Notes: a model not told the origin generated them from the sequence alone. DNA of 47,571 nt from Pseudomonadota bacterium (GCA_023457495.1 JAEWLQ010000097.1:1-47571); one strand, 5' to 3'. Numbered from the stretch's first letter, positions 18,844 through 27,462 are shown. Numbers and translations are program-made.

Positions 18844-18947
18844 GCGCACGCTCCGAGATCTCAGGTTTTATCGATGCTTTCAGGCACCCGCATTGCTTGC
18901 AAGGCACCAAATGACGCAAGCGCCGGAAATCGAGCCCGGCTACACAT

Positions 18948-20171
18948 TCAGGTACTGAGCAGCCACAACTTCGCGATCTTCGCCATCGTGGGATCCTGCT
19001 TGACGGTCTCGAACGCCTTGGCGGCTTCGGCCTTGTTGTTGGTGCGCAAGTACGCGATTCCGAGCAGCAGGCCGGCTTCGTCGGGATTCTTGACCCCGCC
19101 CTTGCCCAGGCCCCGCTTGAACGCTTCGATAGCCTTGTCTGTTTCGCCGTAACTCAGATAGGCGGCACCCAGTTTGACGTCGGCATCGCCGGTCGTCTTG
19201 GCGCGCGCGGAGTCGTCCTGTTTGGCCATCGTCGACTTGTCGAGGTTCGCGGCCTGCTTGGCTTCCGCCAACAGGCGGTTCGCGCGTTCCTTTTCCTGCG
19301 GCGCCTTGAAGATTTCCTTCTGGAAGCCCTTCTCGATGGCGGACTGGGCTTCACCCGGCAGGCCCTGCGCCATTGCGAGCTGCGCGACCTCGAAGTATTG
19401 ACCGGGGGTTTCGAGCACCTGCACGCCATCGGCGAGACGCAGGACGTTGAGGATCTGTTTGTCGCCCGAACTCTCCCGCAACAGGATGTTCGTGAGGTCC
19501 TTCCAGTACATCGGCTTCGGATAGTGTTTGACGAGCTTTTCGAACTGCTCGTTGACGCACTTGTCGTCCTTCAGATTGACGCAGGCGCCCTGGAGGATGC
19601 GGTAGGTCTGCTCATCCGGCGTGCCGCCCGCGTCTTCCTGTCGCGAGACGACTTCCGACATCACCTTGCGAGTGTTTTCGTAGTCGTTGCCAATGTAGTA
19701 CGCGTTGCCCACGTAAACCGCGGTCTCGGCATCCCAGTTGGTTTCGAGGAGCTTGCTGCCGTAATCGATCGCCTTCGGGTAGTCCTTCTCCGCGTAGGCG
19801 AGCTGCATCAGCACCTTGGCGCGATGGCCCTTGTTTGCCTCGTCCATGCAGGGCGACTGGTACGCCGCCTCGAGCTGCTTGAGCGCCTCGGGATAGTTCT
19901 TCAGGTTGACGTGGGCGATACCCGCGAATTCGCTCAACCAGAACTTGTCGATCTCGGACTTCTCGACGGGATTCGCCTGGATTGCGGCCACCTTCGTCAG
20001 GACGTCATTCCATTGCTTGGCGTTATAGGCTTCCTGGGCGGCGGCCATTTCCTTGCCGATCTTCTTGGTGACTTTGCGTTCACCGCAGGCATCAGTTTGC
20101 GCAATCGCGGCGGAAGCCATTCCGAGACACACCACGAACGTGGCCATTCCGAGAGTCATCCGATTACGCAC
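18948..20171 (-). CDS. Exported TPR-like protein, first copy, in the tonB operon
   Basis: About 407 residues with a signal peptide (MTLGMATFVVCLGMASAAIA, cleavage before QTDACG). TPR-like helices follow (YPEALKQLEAAY, YPKAIDYGSKLLET, TDKAIEAFKRGL, NNKAEAAKAFETVKQDP). It shares order, spaced cysteines and the C-terminal IAKLWLLST with the copy downstream, so the pair arose by tandem duplication. GTG at 20171 lies 8 nt after AAGGAG; TTG at 20177 and ATG at 20159 are less well placed. A perfect 9-bp stem-loop sits just upstream of this ribosome site. The function is inferred only from position beside tonB/exbBD. Confidence 0.8.
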   Translation of the reverse strand: MRNRMTLGMATFVVCLGMASAAIAQTDACGERKVTKKIGKEMAAAQEAYNAKQWNDVLTKVAAIQANPVEKSEIDKFWLSEFAGIAHVNLKNYPEALKQLEAAYQSPCMDEANKGHRAKVLMQLAYAEKDYPKAIDYGSKLLETNWDAETAVYVGNAYYIGNDYENTRKVMSEVVSRQEDAGGTPDEQTYRILQGACVNLKDDKCVNEQFEKLVKHYPKPMYWKDLTNILLRESSGDKQILNVLRLADGVQVLETPGQYFEVAQLAMAQGLPGEAQSAIEKGFQKEIFKAPQEKERANRLLAEAKQAANLDKSTMAKQDDSARAKTTGDADVKLGAAYLSYGETDKAIEAFKRGLGKGGVKNPDEAGLLLGIAYLRTNNKAEAAKAFETVKQDPTMAKIAKLWLLST

Positions 20172-20191
20172 TTTCAACGCTCCTTACAAAC

Positions 20192-20219
20192 GAGCCGCGG
20201 GCTTTACAGACCGCGGCTC
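20192..20219 (-). terminator. Stem-loop before the first TPR gene (attenuator, terminator or stabiliser)
   Basis: GAGCCGCGG (20192-20200) and CCGCGGCTC (20211-20219) form a perfect 9-bp stem with a 10-nt loop. On the minus strand it is followed by GTTTGT and then the AAGGAG of the TPR gene. The T content is modest, so it could reduce read-through from exbD or protect the 3' end of the upstream message. Confidence 0.5.
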
Positions 20220-20287
20220 TGGTTTTGCGATCCGCCGATCGGGACATCATGGCGAAATTGGATGAACGCCACGGCGGAAAGTTTCCT

Positions 20288-20333
20288 ATTCCTTCAAAGG
20301 CTTGGGCCATCAATGGCTTGGACCTGAAGGAAT
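20288..20333 (-). repeat. Inverted repeat downstream of exbD2
   Basis: ATTCCTTCA (20288-20296) and TGAAGGAAT (20325-20333) are exact inverted repeats 28 nt apart, starting 16 nt after the exbD2 stop. No T-tract follows. The rest of the 178-bp spacer between exbD2 and the TPR gene (20172-20349) holds only this repeat, the stem-loop at 20192-20219 and the ribosome site. Confidence 0.4.
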
Positions 20334-20349
20334 GACCTGTCAGATGCCG

Positions 20350-20787
20350 CTAGTCGCGAAACTCCGCGGTGTTGACGAAGCCCATCTTCTCCATGCGATT
20401 CCGCTGCGCGGCTGCCATGACGAGCGCAGTCGTCTCGTAGCGCGAGCGGCGATCAGGCCGCAGGTGAATTTCCGGCTGCGGTCGGCCCGCTGCTTCGGCC
20501 GACTGTCTCGCGGATCGGAAATACGTCTCGAGCTGCTCGATGCCCTGCACCGGAGTGCTGTTCCAAACGATCGTTCCGTCGAAGTCGATATCGATCTGGA
20601 TCACCTCGGGACGAACTGGCGGCGGCGGATTGTTGGTCTGCGGCATGTCCAGTTTCGTCGCGTGTGTCATGACCGGGATCGACATGATCAGCACGATGAT
20701 GAGCACCAGCATCACGTCGATGAGCGGAGTCGTGTTGATCTCCATCATCGGCGCGCCTGCTTCGGCGCTGCCCACACTCATTGCCAT
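20350..20787 (-). CDS. exbD: ExbD-family proton-channel subunit, second copy
   Basis: 145 residues. A short cytoplasmic N-terminus is followed by MEINTTPLIDVMLVLIIVLIMSIPVM, the single membrane helix with the essential Asp of ExbD/TolR, then a periplasmic domain. With ExbB it forms the proton-driven motor for TonB. It lies 20 nt after the first exbD and shares the start MAMSVGS, indicating duplication, but the periplasmic domains differ (here LDMPQTNNPPPPVRPEVIQI). The two copies may form heteromers. Confidence 0.9.
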   Translation of the reverse strand: MAMSVGSAEAGAPMMEINTTPLIDVMLVLIIVLIMSIPVMTHATKLDMPQTNNPPPPVRPEVIQIDIDFDGTIVWNSTPVQGIEQLETYFRSARQSAEAAGRPQPEIHLRPDRRSRYETTALVMAAAQRNRMEKMGFVNTAEFRD

Positions 20788-20807
20788 GGAAAAATACCCC
20801 TACTCTG

Positions 20808-21251
20808 TCAGCGCGTGACGCGAATGCTGCCGCGATCCGGTTCGGTGATGAAACCGACCTTCACGATGCCACCGCGTTGCAGGTTGTAGATGACTCGACC
20901 GACGCCTTCCCACCGGGCGTTCCTGTCGCCGCGGATGTGGAATTCGGGCTGAGGCGACTTGCGCGCCTGCTCCACGATGAGCTGGAAGAAGCGATCCTTG
21001 TCTTCGACCAAGCCGGCGTTCCAGAAGATCCTGCCCTGGTTGTCGACCGAGATCGTGATGTTTTCCGGCTTCGTTTGAGTCGGAATGTTCACGGCCTTCG
21101 GAATCTCGACGTTCGCCATCTTCTGGATCACGGGAACCGTGATCAGGAAGATGATGAGCAGCACCAACATGATGTCGACGAGCGGCGTCGTGTTGATCTC
21201 AGAAATCGCAGCGGCTTCATCTTCGTCTGGTGAACCGACACTCATTGCCAT
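20808..21251 (-). CDS. exbD: ExbD-family proton-channel subunit, first copy
   Basis: 147 residues with the ExbD helix SEINTTPLVDIMLVLLIIFLITVPVI, including the conserved membrane Asp, and a periplasmic domain (EITISVDNQG-like, seen as ENITISVDNQGRIFWN). It is the ExbD partner of the upstream exbB. The ATG at 21251 stands 26 nt after a hairpin that overlaps the exbB stop. It differs from the second copy mainly after the membrane helix. Confidence 0.92.
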   Translation of the reverse strand: MAMSVGSPDEDEAAAISEINTTPLVDIMLVLLIIFLITVPVIQKMANVEIPKAVNIPTQTKPENITISVDNQGRIFWNAGLVEDKDRFFQLIVEQARKSPQPEFHIRGDRNARWEGVGRVIYNLQRGGIVKVGFITEPDRGSIRVTR

Positions 21252-21277
21252 GACGCGATACCTCTGTTGGCTGAAAC

Positions 21278-21303
21278 GTAAGCCCGGGAGTTCCGGGGCT
21301 TAC
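21278..21303 (-). repeat. Stem-loop between exbB and exbD
   Basis: GTAAGCCC (21278-21285) pairs with GGGCTTAC (21296-21303), extended by GG/CC with one bulged G and a 5-nt loop. The stem includes the exbB stop codon. On the minus strand GTTTC follows. It could stabilise the exbB 3' end or trim translation of the next gene. Confidence 0.5.
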
Positions 21304-22016
21304 TTCTTCACGCCGGCAACAGGAGCGCCCTGCGAGACACGCGCGCCACCAACGAGGTAGGCATGCAGGTCCGCGGCGAAATTACGCAGGCTTTCGCTGA
21401 TCGACTTGTTACGACGCAGCAGCCAGTTGTAACCCATGACCGCTGGCACCGCGACGAACAGACCGAGCGCGGTCATGATGAGCGCTTCACCGACGGGGCC
21501 GGCCACCTTGTCGATGGACGCCTGGCCGCTGACACCGATGCTCACCAGCGCCTTCAGAATGCCCCACACCGTGCCGAACAGACCGACGAACGGAGCCGTC
21601 GAACCCACGGTCGCGAGGAACGCGAGGCCGTTGCTCAGCTTGCTGTTCACGGAGTCGACCGAGCGCTGCAGCGACATCGTCACCCACTCGTGCAGGTCGA
21701 TGCGGTCCGTCAGGCGGCCTTCGTGATGCGCCGAGGCGCGCAGACCGTCTTCGGCGACGGCACGGAAATCACTGTCTTTCGGAAGACGGTCGACCGCTTC
21801 CTTCAGGGAGCCCGAGCTCCAGAACTGCTTCTCGACGACCTTGGCACCCTGGCGCAGACGGCGCTGATCCCAAAGCTTCGTGAAGATGATGTACCAGGAC
21901 ACGGCGGACATGATGAGCAGAACAATGAGCGTGCCGCGACCGACAGGACCACCTTCGTTCCAGAGAGCCTCGATGCCGTACGGGTTTGATGCAGCAGCGT
22001 TTGCAGCGTTTTCCAT
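21300..22016 (-). CDS. exbB: ExbB-family proton-channel subunit
   Basis: 238 residues, MotA/TolQ/ExbB fold. The first helix is near 28-45 (GTLIVLLIMSAVSWYIIF), followed by a cytoplasmic region; the paired helices contain NGLAFLATVGSTAPFVGLFGTVWGI and GPVGEALIMTALGLFVAVPAVMGY, the conserved ExbB signature with pore-lining Thr residues. It forms the pentameric proton channel that powers TonB. The ATG at 22016 has GAGG 5 nt upstream. The C-terminus is short and polar. Confidence 0.93.
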   Translation of the reverse strand: MENAANAAASNPYGIEALWNEGGPVGRGTLIVLLIMSAVSWYIIFTKLWDQRRLRQGAKVVEKQFWSSGSLKEAVDRLPKDSDFRAVAEDGLRASAHHEGRLTDRIDLHEWVTMSLQRSVDSVNSKLSNGLAFLATVGSTAPFVGLFGTVWGILKALVSIGVSGQASIDKVAGPVGEALIMTALGLFVAVPAVMGYNWLLRRNKSISESLRNFAADLHAYLVGGARVSQGAPVAGVKK

Positions 22017-22042
22017 GATTTCCTCGATGACAAAAATGCGAA

Positions 22043-22061
22043 GCGGTGTTCGTCACACCGC
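22043..22061 (-). repeat. Stem-loop between tonB and exbB
   Basis: GCGGTGT (22043-22049) and ACACCGC (22055-22061) form a perfect 7-bp stem with a 5-nt loop in the 59-bp spacer. On the minus strand ATTTTTG follows five bases later, so weak termination is possible, but the gap makes a structural or processing role as likely. Confidence 0.45.
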
Positions 22062-22075
22062 CCCACCGTAAATGA

Positions 22076-22705
22076 CTAGTTGTTCTTCAGAACGAACTTG
22101 ACCTTGAACTTGATGCAGGACTCGGGCAGCGCGGAGCCACCTTCAGTACCGGCCGCGTAGCGAGTCGCCTTGGCAACCTTGATCGCAGCCGCGTCGAGAT
22201 CCGGGAATCCAGACGTATCGGTAATGACGGGATCGCGCAGCAGCCGACCATTCGGACCGACGCACGCCTGCACGACCGGCGAGCCTTGCTCTTCACGACG
22301 GATCGAGCCCGGCGGGTAATAGTCGTCCGGGTTCACCGGGCGCGTCATCTTCGCGGGGGTACCCGCGACACGAGGCGGCGGCGGCGGAGCCGGCGGCGGC
22401 GGACGATCCGTCACGTCCTGAATCGCGGTGGTGGTCGTTTCCATCGGAAGATCGATGGTCACTTCCGGAGGCGGAACCTCCACGGGCGGACGCTCCATTT
22501 CTGGCGGTGGCGGCGGAGGAGGCTCGTCCTCGTTCCTCACCTCATCGACGATTTCAGCTTCGATGGGTGGAGCCAGCACTTCGACGACCTTGTTCGCGAG
22601 GCCAGTGGCCAACGCCCAAAGCACGAAAAGGTGCAGCGCAATGATGATCGCGACAACAATGCCGCGGCGTGTAAAGAAACCCGAGTCTTGTGCGTAAGCG
22701 GCCAT
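22076..22705 (-). CDS. tonB: Energy transducer TonB
   Basis: 209 residues from ATG 22705 (MAAYAQDSGFF); the frame runs on to a TTG at 22747. One N-terminal helix (about 15-33, IVVAIIIALHLFVLWAL) includes the TonB-type membrane His. A proline-rich periplasmic spacer (DEPPPPPPPEMERPP, then PPPPAPPPPP) follows, then a TonB C-terminal domain (PVVQACVGPNGRLLRDPVITDTSG...KFKVKFVL). It carries energy from ExbBD to outer-membrane TonB-dependent transporters. It heads the unit tonB-exbB-exbD-exbD-TPR-TPR. The 262-bp stretch upstream to ilvD holds the presumed promoter; I found no convincing -10/-35 or Fur box in it. Confidence 0.9.
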   Translation of the reverse strand: MAAYAQDSGFFTRRGIVVAIIIALHLFVLWALATGLANKVVEVLAPPIEAEIVDEVRNEDEPPPPPPPEMERPPVEVPPPEVTIDLPMETTTTAIQDVTDRPPPPAPPPPPRVAGTPAKMTRPVNPDDYYPPGSIRREEQGSPVVQACVGPNGRLLRDPVITDTSGFPDLDAAAIKVAKATRYAAGTEGGSALPESCIKFKVKFVLKNN

Positions 22706-22967
22706 GTAATCCAGCGGTCGCGAGTGAAAAAAGTATCGGCGCGTCAAACGGGGTGGCGGAAAGTAACCATACTTACCGACCAGTGCAACCGTTCGTTCGT
22801 TCCGTCCCCCGGCCTGCCCCTCTTTGCGGGCATGGCCATGTGATCAATCGTAATAACGTTTTTAGCTTCGGCGCCGGTCCAAAGCCGCCGAACTGTAACC
22901 GCCCCACGCGGAGCTGACAACAGCCCCTTGAGCGGCGCTACACGCATTGTGAAAGCGGATTTCACTT

Positions 22968-24653
22968 TCAGTCGGTCACTGCGCCAAGCGACGCGCTCGA
23001 CACACTGCGCGCGTACTTCGCCAGCACTCCCTTCGTTGCATAAGGCTTCGGCGCACGCCATTTCGCACGGCGTTTGCGCAGTTCTGTTGCACTGAGGTCG
23101 ATCTCCAGCGTGCGCTTCACCGCATCGATGGCGATGCGGTCACCATCCTTAAGCAATCCGATGGGACCGCCGAGTGCTGCTTCTGGAGAGATATGTCCAA
23201 CCACGAACCCATGACTCCCGCCAGAGAATCTTCCGTCAGTGATGAGAGCAACTTTGTCACCGAGACCGCGTCCCATGATCGCGCCGGTCGGGCTCAACAT
23301 TTCCCTCATGCCAGGTCCGCCGCGCGGACCTTCGTAACGGATCACGACGACGTCACCGGGCTTCACCTTGCCGCCGAGGATCGCCGCGGTGGCGCGCTCC
23401 TCTCCATCGAACACCCGCGCGGTTCCGGTGAAGCGCAATCCTTCCTTGCCGGAGATCTTCGCGACCGCGCCCTCTGGCGCGAGGTTGCCGTACATCACCA
23501 CGAGGTGACTGTCCTTCTTGATCGGATCGGAGAGCGGCCGGATGATGTCCTGGCCCAGTGGATAGTCGTCGACGTCGCGCAGATTCTCGGCGAGCGTGCG
23601 CCCCGTGACGGTGAGACACTCGCCGTGCAACAACCCCGCATCGAGCAGCCGTTTCATCAAGGGCTGAATTCCGCCGATGGCGACGAGCTCGGACATTAAA
23701 TAACGGCCGCTCGGACGCACGTCGGCGAGCAACGGCACACGTTTTCCGATCCGCGTGAAGTCCTGTAGTCCCAGTCTGACCTTGGCGGCATGGGCGATCG
23801 CGAGCAGGTGCAACACCGCATTGGTGCTGCCACCGAGCGCGATGGTCACCGTGATCGCATTCTCGAATGCCTTCTTCGTGAGGATGTCCGCCGGCGTGAT
23901 GCCGGCCTTGACCAGTTCGACCACCGCCGCGCCCGCGCGCCGGCAGTCATCGCGCTTCGCGCCGCTCACCGCTTCCTGCGCGGAACTGTTGGGCAGCGAA
24001 AGGCCGAGCGCTTCGATGGCCGACGCCATCGTGTTGGCGGTGTACATGCCGCCGCAGCTGCCCGGGCCGGGGATCGCCGTGCGCTCGACCTCGAGCAGCT
24101 CTTCGTCCGAGACGCGGCCCGCGGCATGGCCACCGACCGCTTCGAACACCGCCACGATGTCGCGTCGTTTCTCGCCGGGCCGGATCGTGCCACCGTAGAC
24201 GAACACCGCGGGCCGATTCAGGCGCGCGATCGCCATCGCGCAGCCGGGCATGTTCTTGTCGCAGCCGCCGATCGCGACGAAGCCGTCGAAACCTTCCGCG
24301 CCCACCACGGTTTCGATCGAGTCGGCGATCACCTCGCGCGACACCAGCGAGTAGCGCATGCCGGGCGAACCCATGGAGATGCCATCGGACACGGTGATGG
24401 TGTTGAACAGCACGCCCTTGCCGCCGGCGCCGTCGGCGCCCGAGATGGCTTCCGAGGCGAGCTCGTTGATGTGCATGTTGCAGGGCGTGAGGCTCGCCCA
24501 GGTCGAAGCGACCCCGATCTGCGGCTTGTCGAAATCCGCATCCTGGAAACCCACGGCGCGCAACATCGCGCGCGAAGGCGTCTGCTTCGCACCGTCGACC
24601 ACGAGTCGCGAATAGCGCCGCTGGTCCACCACCTTGCCCTTCTTGGTCGTCAT
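22968..24653 (-). CDS. ilvD: Dihydroxy-acid dehydratase
   Basis: 561 residues. Cysteines in TPCNMH, GGCDKNMPGC and GPGSCGGMYTANTM match the iron-sulphur ligands of the IlvD/Edd family, and the C-terminus has RYEGPRGGPGMREMLSPT and ALITDGRFSGGSHG. It dehydrates dihydroxy-isovalerate and its isoleucine analogue, the third common step to valine, leucine and isoleucine. It sits 30 nt after an MFS gene and two genes from the divergent ilvC operon. The ATG at 24653 has AGGG about 9 nt upstream. Sugar-acid dehydratases are the other members of the family, but the ilv context favours IlvD. Confidence 0.92.
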   Translation of the reverse strand: MTTKKGKVVDQRRYSRLVVDGAKQTPSRAMLRAVGFQDADFDKPQIGVASTWASLTPCNMHINELASEAISGADGAGGKGVLFNTITVSDGISMGSPGMRYSLVSREVIADSIETVVGAEGFDGFVAIGGCDKNMPGCAMAIARLNRPAVFVYGGTIRPGEKRRDIVAVFEAVGGHAAGRVSDEELLEVERTAIPGPGSCGGMYTANTMASAIEALGLSLPNSSAQEAVSGAKRDDCRRAGAAVVELVKAGITPADILTKKAFENAITVTIALGGSTNAVLHLLAIAHAAKVRLGLQDFTRIGKRVPLLADVRPSGRYLMSELVAIGGIQPLMKRLLDAGLLHGECLTVTGRTLAENLRDVDDYPLGQDIIRPLSDPIKKDSHLVVMYGNLAPEGAVAKISGKEGLRFTGTARVFDGEERATAAILGGKVKPGDVVVIRYEGPRGGPGMREMLSPTGAIMGRGLGDKVALITDGRFSGGSHGFVVGHISPEAALGGPIGLLKDGDRIAIDAVKRTLEIDLSATELRKRRAKWRAPKPYATKGVLAKYARSVSSASLGAVTD

Positions 24654-24683
24654 CGATTCAACCCTCTGTCTTCACTGTTCTAA

Positions 24684-25985
24684 CTATTCACTGGTGGCGG
24701 CGCGCATCGCGCGCCGCATGTGCGAGAAACCCGCGGCCCCGGCCGTGACGAACACGAGCGGCAGCGCGAGCGAATAAATTCCCGCTCCCGGTCGCAGGCT
24801 CTCGAGCCACTGGTAGATCAATATCCCGGCGGGAGGCGCGATCGCCCCGCGCACGCCGGTGAGCGTGACGTGCACGCCCATGTAGTGCTGCGCACGGCCG
24901 ACCGCGGCGAAGTCATTGTGCCCGAGATTCCATCCGAGATTCGCGCCGGCATAGGCGAAGGCCAGCATCACCGCGCCGATCCACAGCAGCGCCACCCAGT
25001 GACCCCAGGTGCCGATCGTGATGACCAGCACCGCGGCGACCAGCGCCCAGCCCTGGCGCGAACGATATTCGACGACGTGACCCTCGTCGAACATGCGCGC
25101 CCAGAACGGCACGAACAAGGGCAACAGCGCGAGCGGCACGACCGACAGCAGCGCGATCTGCAGGCTCGCGGCCAGGTGCAGGTGCTCGCTGAATATGACC
25201 ACCAGCTGCGAGGTCAGCATGAGATTGCCGCCGCCGAACACGCCCATCCAGAACATGTATTCGCGAAAGTGCGGGTCCTTGCCCAGGATCTCGAACAGCA
25301 TGCCGAGGCTGAAGGGCTTGCTGCGGTCGGAGGCCGCGTTTTCCTGCTTGAGCAGCGTGAACTCGCGGCGCACGCGGGCCGCGCGGTACAGCCAGGCGGC
25401 CAGCAGCCCGGCCGCGGCGCCGGCGCCGAACAGCCATCGTGAATCGATGACGCCGTGATCGAGCGTCCAGGCGGCGAGCGCCGCGGCGCACGATACGGCG
25501 AGTGAGCTCACGATCACGATTCGCCCGGTGTAACGCGCCAGGGCGGCTCGTGGGTAGTTCGCGCTCCAGATCGCCGCGCGCACCGTGAGGATGCCGGTCC
25601 AGACGACGCGCGCCACCAGGATCGACAGGACCGCGAACGCCAGGCCGCCCACAACCCGCGGCGCAGCGCCCAGCAATCCCACCAGGATCGCGAAGGCCGC
25701 CTGCAGGGCGACGATCAGACGGATACGCGCGCGACCATGCGCGATATTCGCCCAGACGAAGCTCACCACGTTCGACAGCGCCGGCGCCCCGCTCACGAAC
25801 GCGACCGCGAGATTCACCATCCACGGGTCCGCGGCGCTCGCGAACGTTTTCTTGATGAGCACCGCGGCGGTGGCGCCCTCGACGAGGCCGAGCGTGAGCC
25901 CGAGCAATGCCCACGGCGCGATCTCGCGCCGATACATCGCCTCGGCCGCCAGCGACTCCACCGGCTTGGCGCGCGGAAAGATCAC
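24684..25985 (-). CDS. MFS-type transporter of unknown substrate
   Basis: 433 residues, about 12 hydrophobic segments in two halves divided by a polar loop near 210-235 (LLKQENAASDRSKPF). The overall pattern is major-facilitator, but the usual family signatures are weak and I do not recognise the substrate. GTG at 25985 has GGAG 7 nt upstream and lies 13 nt after the aminopeptidase stop. It is followed after 30 nt by ilvD. An aminopeptidase, a transporter and ilvD in one unit would fit amino-acid or peptide recycling or export, which is inference from context only. Confidence 0.72.
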   Translation of the reverse strand: MIFPRAKPVESLAAEAMYRREIAPWALLGLTLGLVEGATAAVLIKKTFASAADPWMVNLAVAFVSGAPALSNVVSFVWANIAHGRARIRLIVALQAAFAILVGLLGAAPRVVGGLAFAVLSILVARVVWTGILTVRAAIWSANYPRAALARYTGRIVIVSSLAVSCAAALAAWTLDHGVIDSRWLFGAGAAAGLLAAWLYRAARVRREFTLLKQENAASDRSKPFSLGMLFEILGKDPHFREYMFWMGVFGGGNLMLTSQLVVIFSEHLHLAASLQIALLSVVPLALLPLFVPFWARMFDEGHVVEYRSRQGWALVAAVLVITIGTWGHWVALLWIGAVMLAFAYAGANLGWNLGHNDFAAVGRAQHYMGVHVTLTGVRGAIAPPAGILIYQWLESLRPGAGIYSLALPLVFVTAGAAGFSHMRRAMRAATSE

Positions 25986-25998
25986 CGGCCCGCTCCGA

Positions 25999-27396
25999 TC
26001 AGCCGAAGCGCTGCCGGATCAGCCGGTACAGCGCGCGCACGGTGTGAGGATCGGCGCCGACGGGACGGCCCGGCCGTTCCTTGGCATTCCAGGCGTACAC
26101 GTCGCCGTGCAGCCAGTTGCGCGTCCGGGTCACGAAACGCTTGAGAAACAGCGCGCCGATGATCGAGCCGGCGAACGGCGTCGGCGACACGTTGTTGAGG
26201 TCGGCGATGCGGCTGGAGAAATCATCCTCATAGCCGGGCCACAGGGGCATCGGCCACATCGGGTCGGCCTCCTGTTCGCCCACGTGCCGCAGCTGCATCG
26301 CGAGCTCGGCCGGATTCGAATAGATAGCCGGCAGGTCGGGTCCGAGCGCCACGCGCGCGGCGCCCGTGAGCGTCGCGAGGTCGATCAGCAACTGCGGTTC
26401 CTCGCGGTCGGCCTCCGCGAGCGCATCGGCGAGCACCAGGCGGCCTTCCGCGTCGGTATTGCCGATTTCGACGGTCAGTCCCTGGCGGGATTTGAGGATG
26501 TCGCCCGGTCTGAACGAGCGCCCGGAAACGCTGTTCTCCACCGCGGGAATCAGCAGCCGCAGTGCGATCGGCGCATCTGACTCCATCAGCATGCGGGCCA
26601 GCGCGAGCGTGAGCGCGGCGCCGCCCATGTCCTTCTTCATGAGCAACATGCCCGCCGAAGGTTTGATGTCGAGTCCGCCGGTATCGAAACAGACGCCCTT
26701 GCCCACCAGCGTGACCTGCGGCGCGCCGCGTTTGCCCCAGCGCATGTCGATGAGGCGTGGCTCGCGGGCGCTTCCCTTGCCCACCTCATAGATGAGTGGA
26801 TAGTTCTGACGCAGCAGGTCCTCGCCCACGAGGATGCGGCACTCCGCCTCGTGTTGCAGCGCCAGTCGCTGGACAGCCTCGCCCAGCTCGGCGGGACCCA
26901 GATCGTTCGCGGGCGTGTTGATGAGATCGCGCGCTTCGGCGAGCGCTTCACTCGCGAGTCGCACGTATTCGAGGTCCGCGCCCGCCGGGGTGACCAGCGC
27001 GGCGATTTCGGCGGGGGGCTTGCGATACCGGGCAAATCGATAGGACCCGTACTCCCACCCGAGAGTCAGTTGGGTCGCCCCGGCGACACTGAAGCTGCCC
27101 GCGAACCGGTAACGTCCCGGCGGCAGCCGGTCCGGAAGCCCGGCCGAGGTCCAGATGGTGGGCTCACTGAGCTCGGGCGTGGGTCCCAGGCCCAGGACGG
27201 CGCCCGCGATGGACTCCCCCGTCGAGGTCGGGATCAGCAGCAGCTTCTGCCTTTCGGCCTGGAACCCGTGCGCCCGGATCCAGGCGCGGGTCGATGGGGG
27301 CTGCATTTCCAGCCAGTTGGACAATCCCTGCTCGCCCACCAGCCAGATGGGGCGCGCGCCGGCGCTTTCGGTCTCGTTGAGAAGGTGTGAACTCAC
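25999..27396 (-). CDS. M17-family leucyl aminopeptidase-like protein
   Basis: 465 residues. The catalytic domain of M17 cytosol aminopeptidases is clear: GKGVCFDTGGLDIKPSAGMLLMKKDMGGAA (metal-binding Lys/Asp), then NTDAEGRLVLADAL (metal and catalytic residues), LIDLATLTGAARVALG and FAGSIIGALFLKRFV. The N-terminal domain diverges from PepA. It removes N-terminal residues such as leucine from peptides using two metal ions. It starts at GTG 27396, divergent from the ilv operon promoter. First gene of aminopeptidase-MFS-ilvD. PepB is an alternative name. Confidence 0.87.
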   Translation of the reverse strand: MSSHLLNETESAGARPIWLVGEQGLSNWLEMQPPSTRAWIRAHGFQAERQKLLLIPTSTGESIAGAVLGLGPTPELSEPTIWTSAGLPDRLPPGRYRFAGSFSVAGATQLTLGWEYGSYRFARYRKPPAEIAALVTPAGADLEYVRLASEALAEARDLINTPANDLGPAELGEAVQRLALQHEAECRILVGEDLLRQNYPLIYEVGKGSAREPRLIDMRWGKRGAPQVTLVGKGVCFDTGGLDIKPSAGMLLMKKDMGGAALTLALARMLMESDAPIALRLLIPAVENSVSGRSFRPGDILKSRQGLTVEIGNTDAEGRLVLADALAEADREEPQLLIDLATLTGAARVALGPDLPAIYSNPAELAMQLRHVGEQEADPMWPMPLWPGYEDDFSSRIADLNNVSPTPFAGSIIGALFLKRFVTRTRNWLHGDVYAWNAKERPGRPVGADPHTVRALYRLIRQRFG

Positions 27397-27462
27397 GACA
27401 AAAGCTTAAGCCATTGGTTAGTCGCCGGGGGCATAACGCGCTCTTGCACAAGGCGTCCGTCG
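27397..27462. other. Divergent control region between the aminopeptidase and the ilv leader
   Basis: This short AT-containing stretch separates the aminopeptidase start from the ilv promoter. The reverse-strand promoter for aminopeptidase-MFS-ilvD must lie here or overlap the ilv promoter. I see no strong -10/-35 pair on the minus strand and no clear repressor palindrome. Confidence 0.4.

Noticed and set aside
22949..22965. GTGAAA/TTTCAC inverted repeat at the end of ilvD as a terminator
   Set aside because: The 6-bp stem lies just beyond the stop, is AT-rich and has no T-tract; too weak to call.
22706..22967. Fur box or strong promoter upstream of tonB
   Set aside because: There is some AT-rich sequence near 22850-22865 but no convincing match to the Fur consensus, and no -35/-10 pair at good spacing that I would defend.
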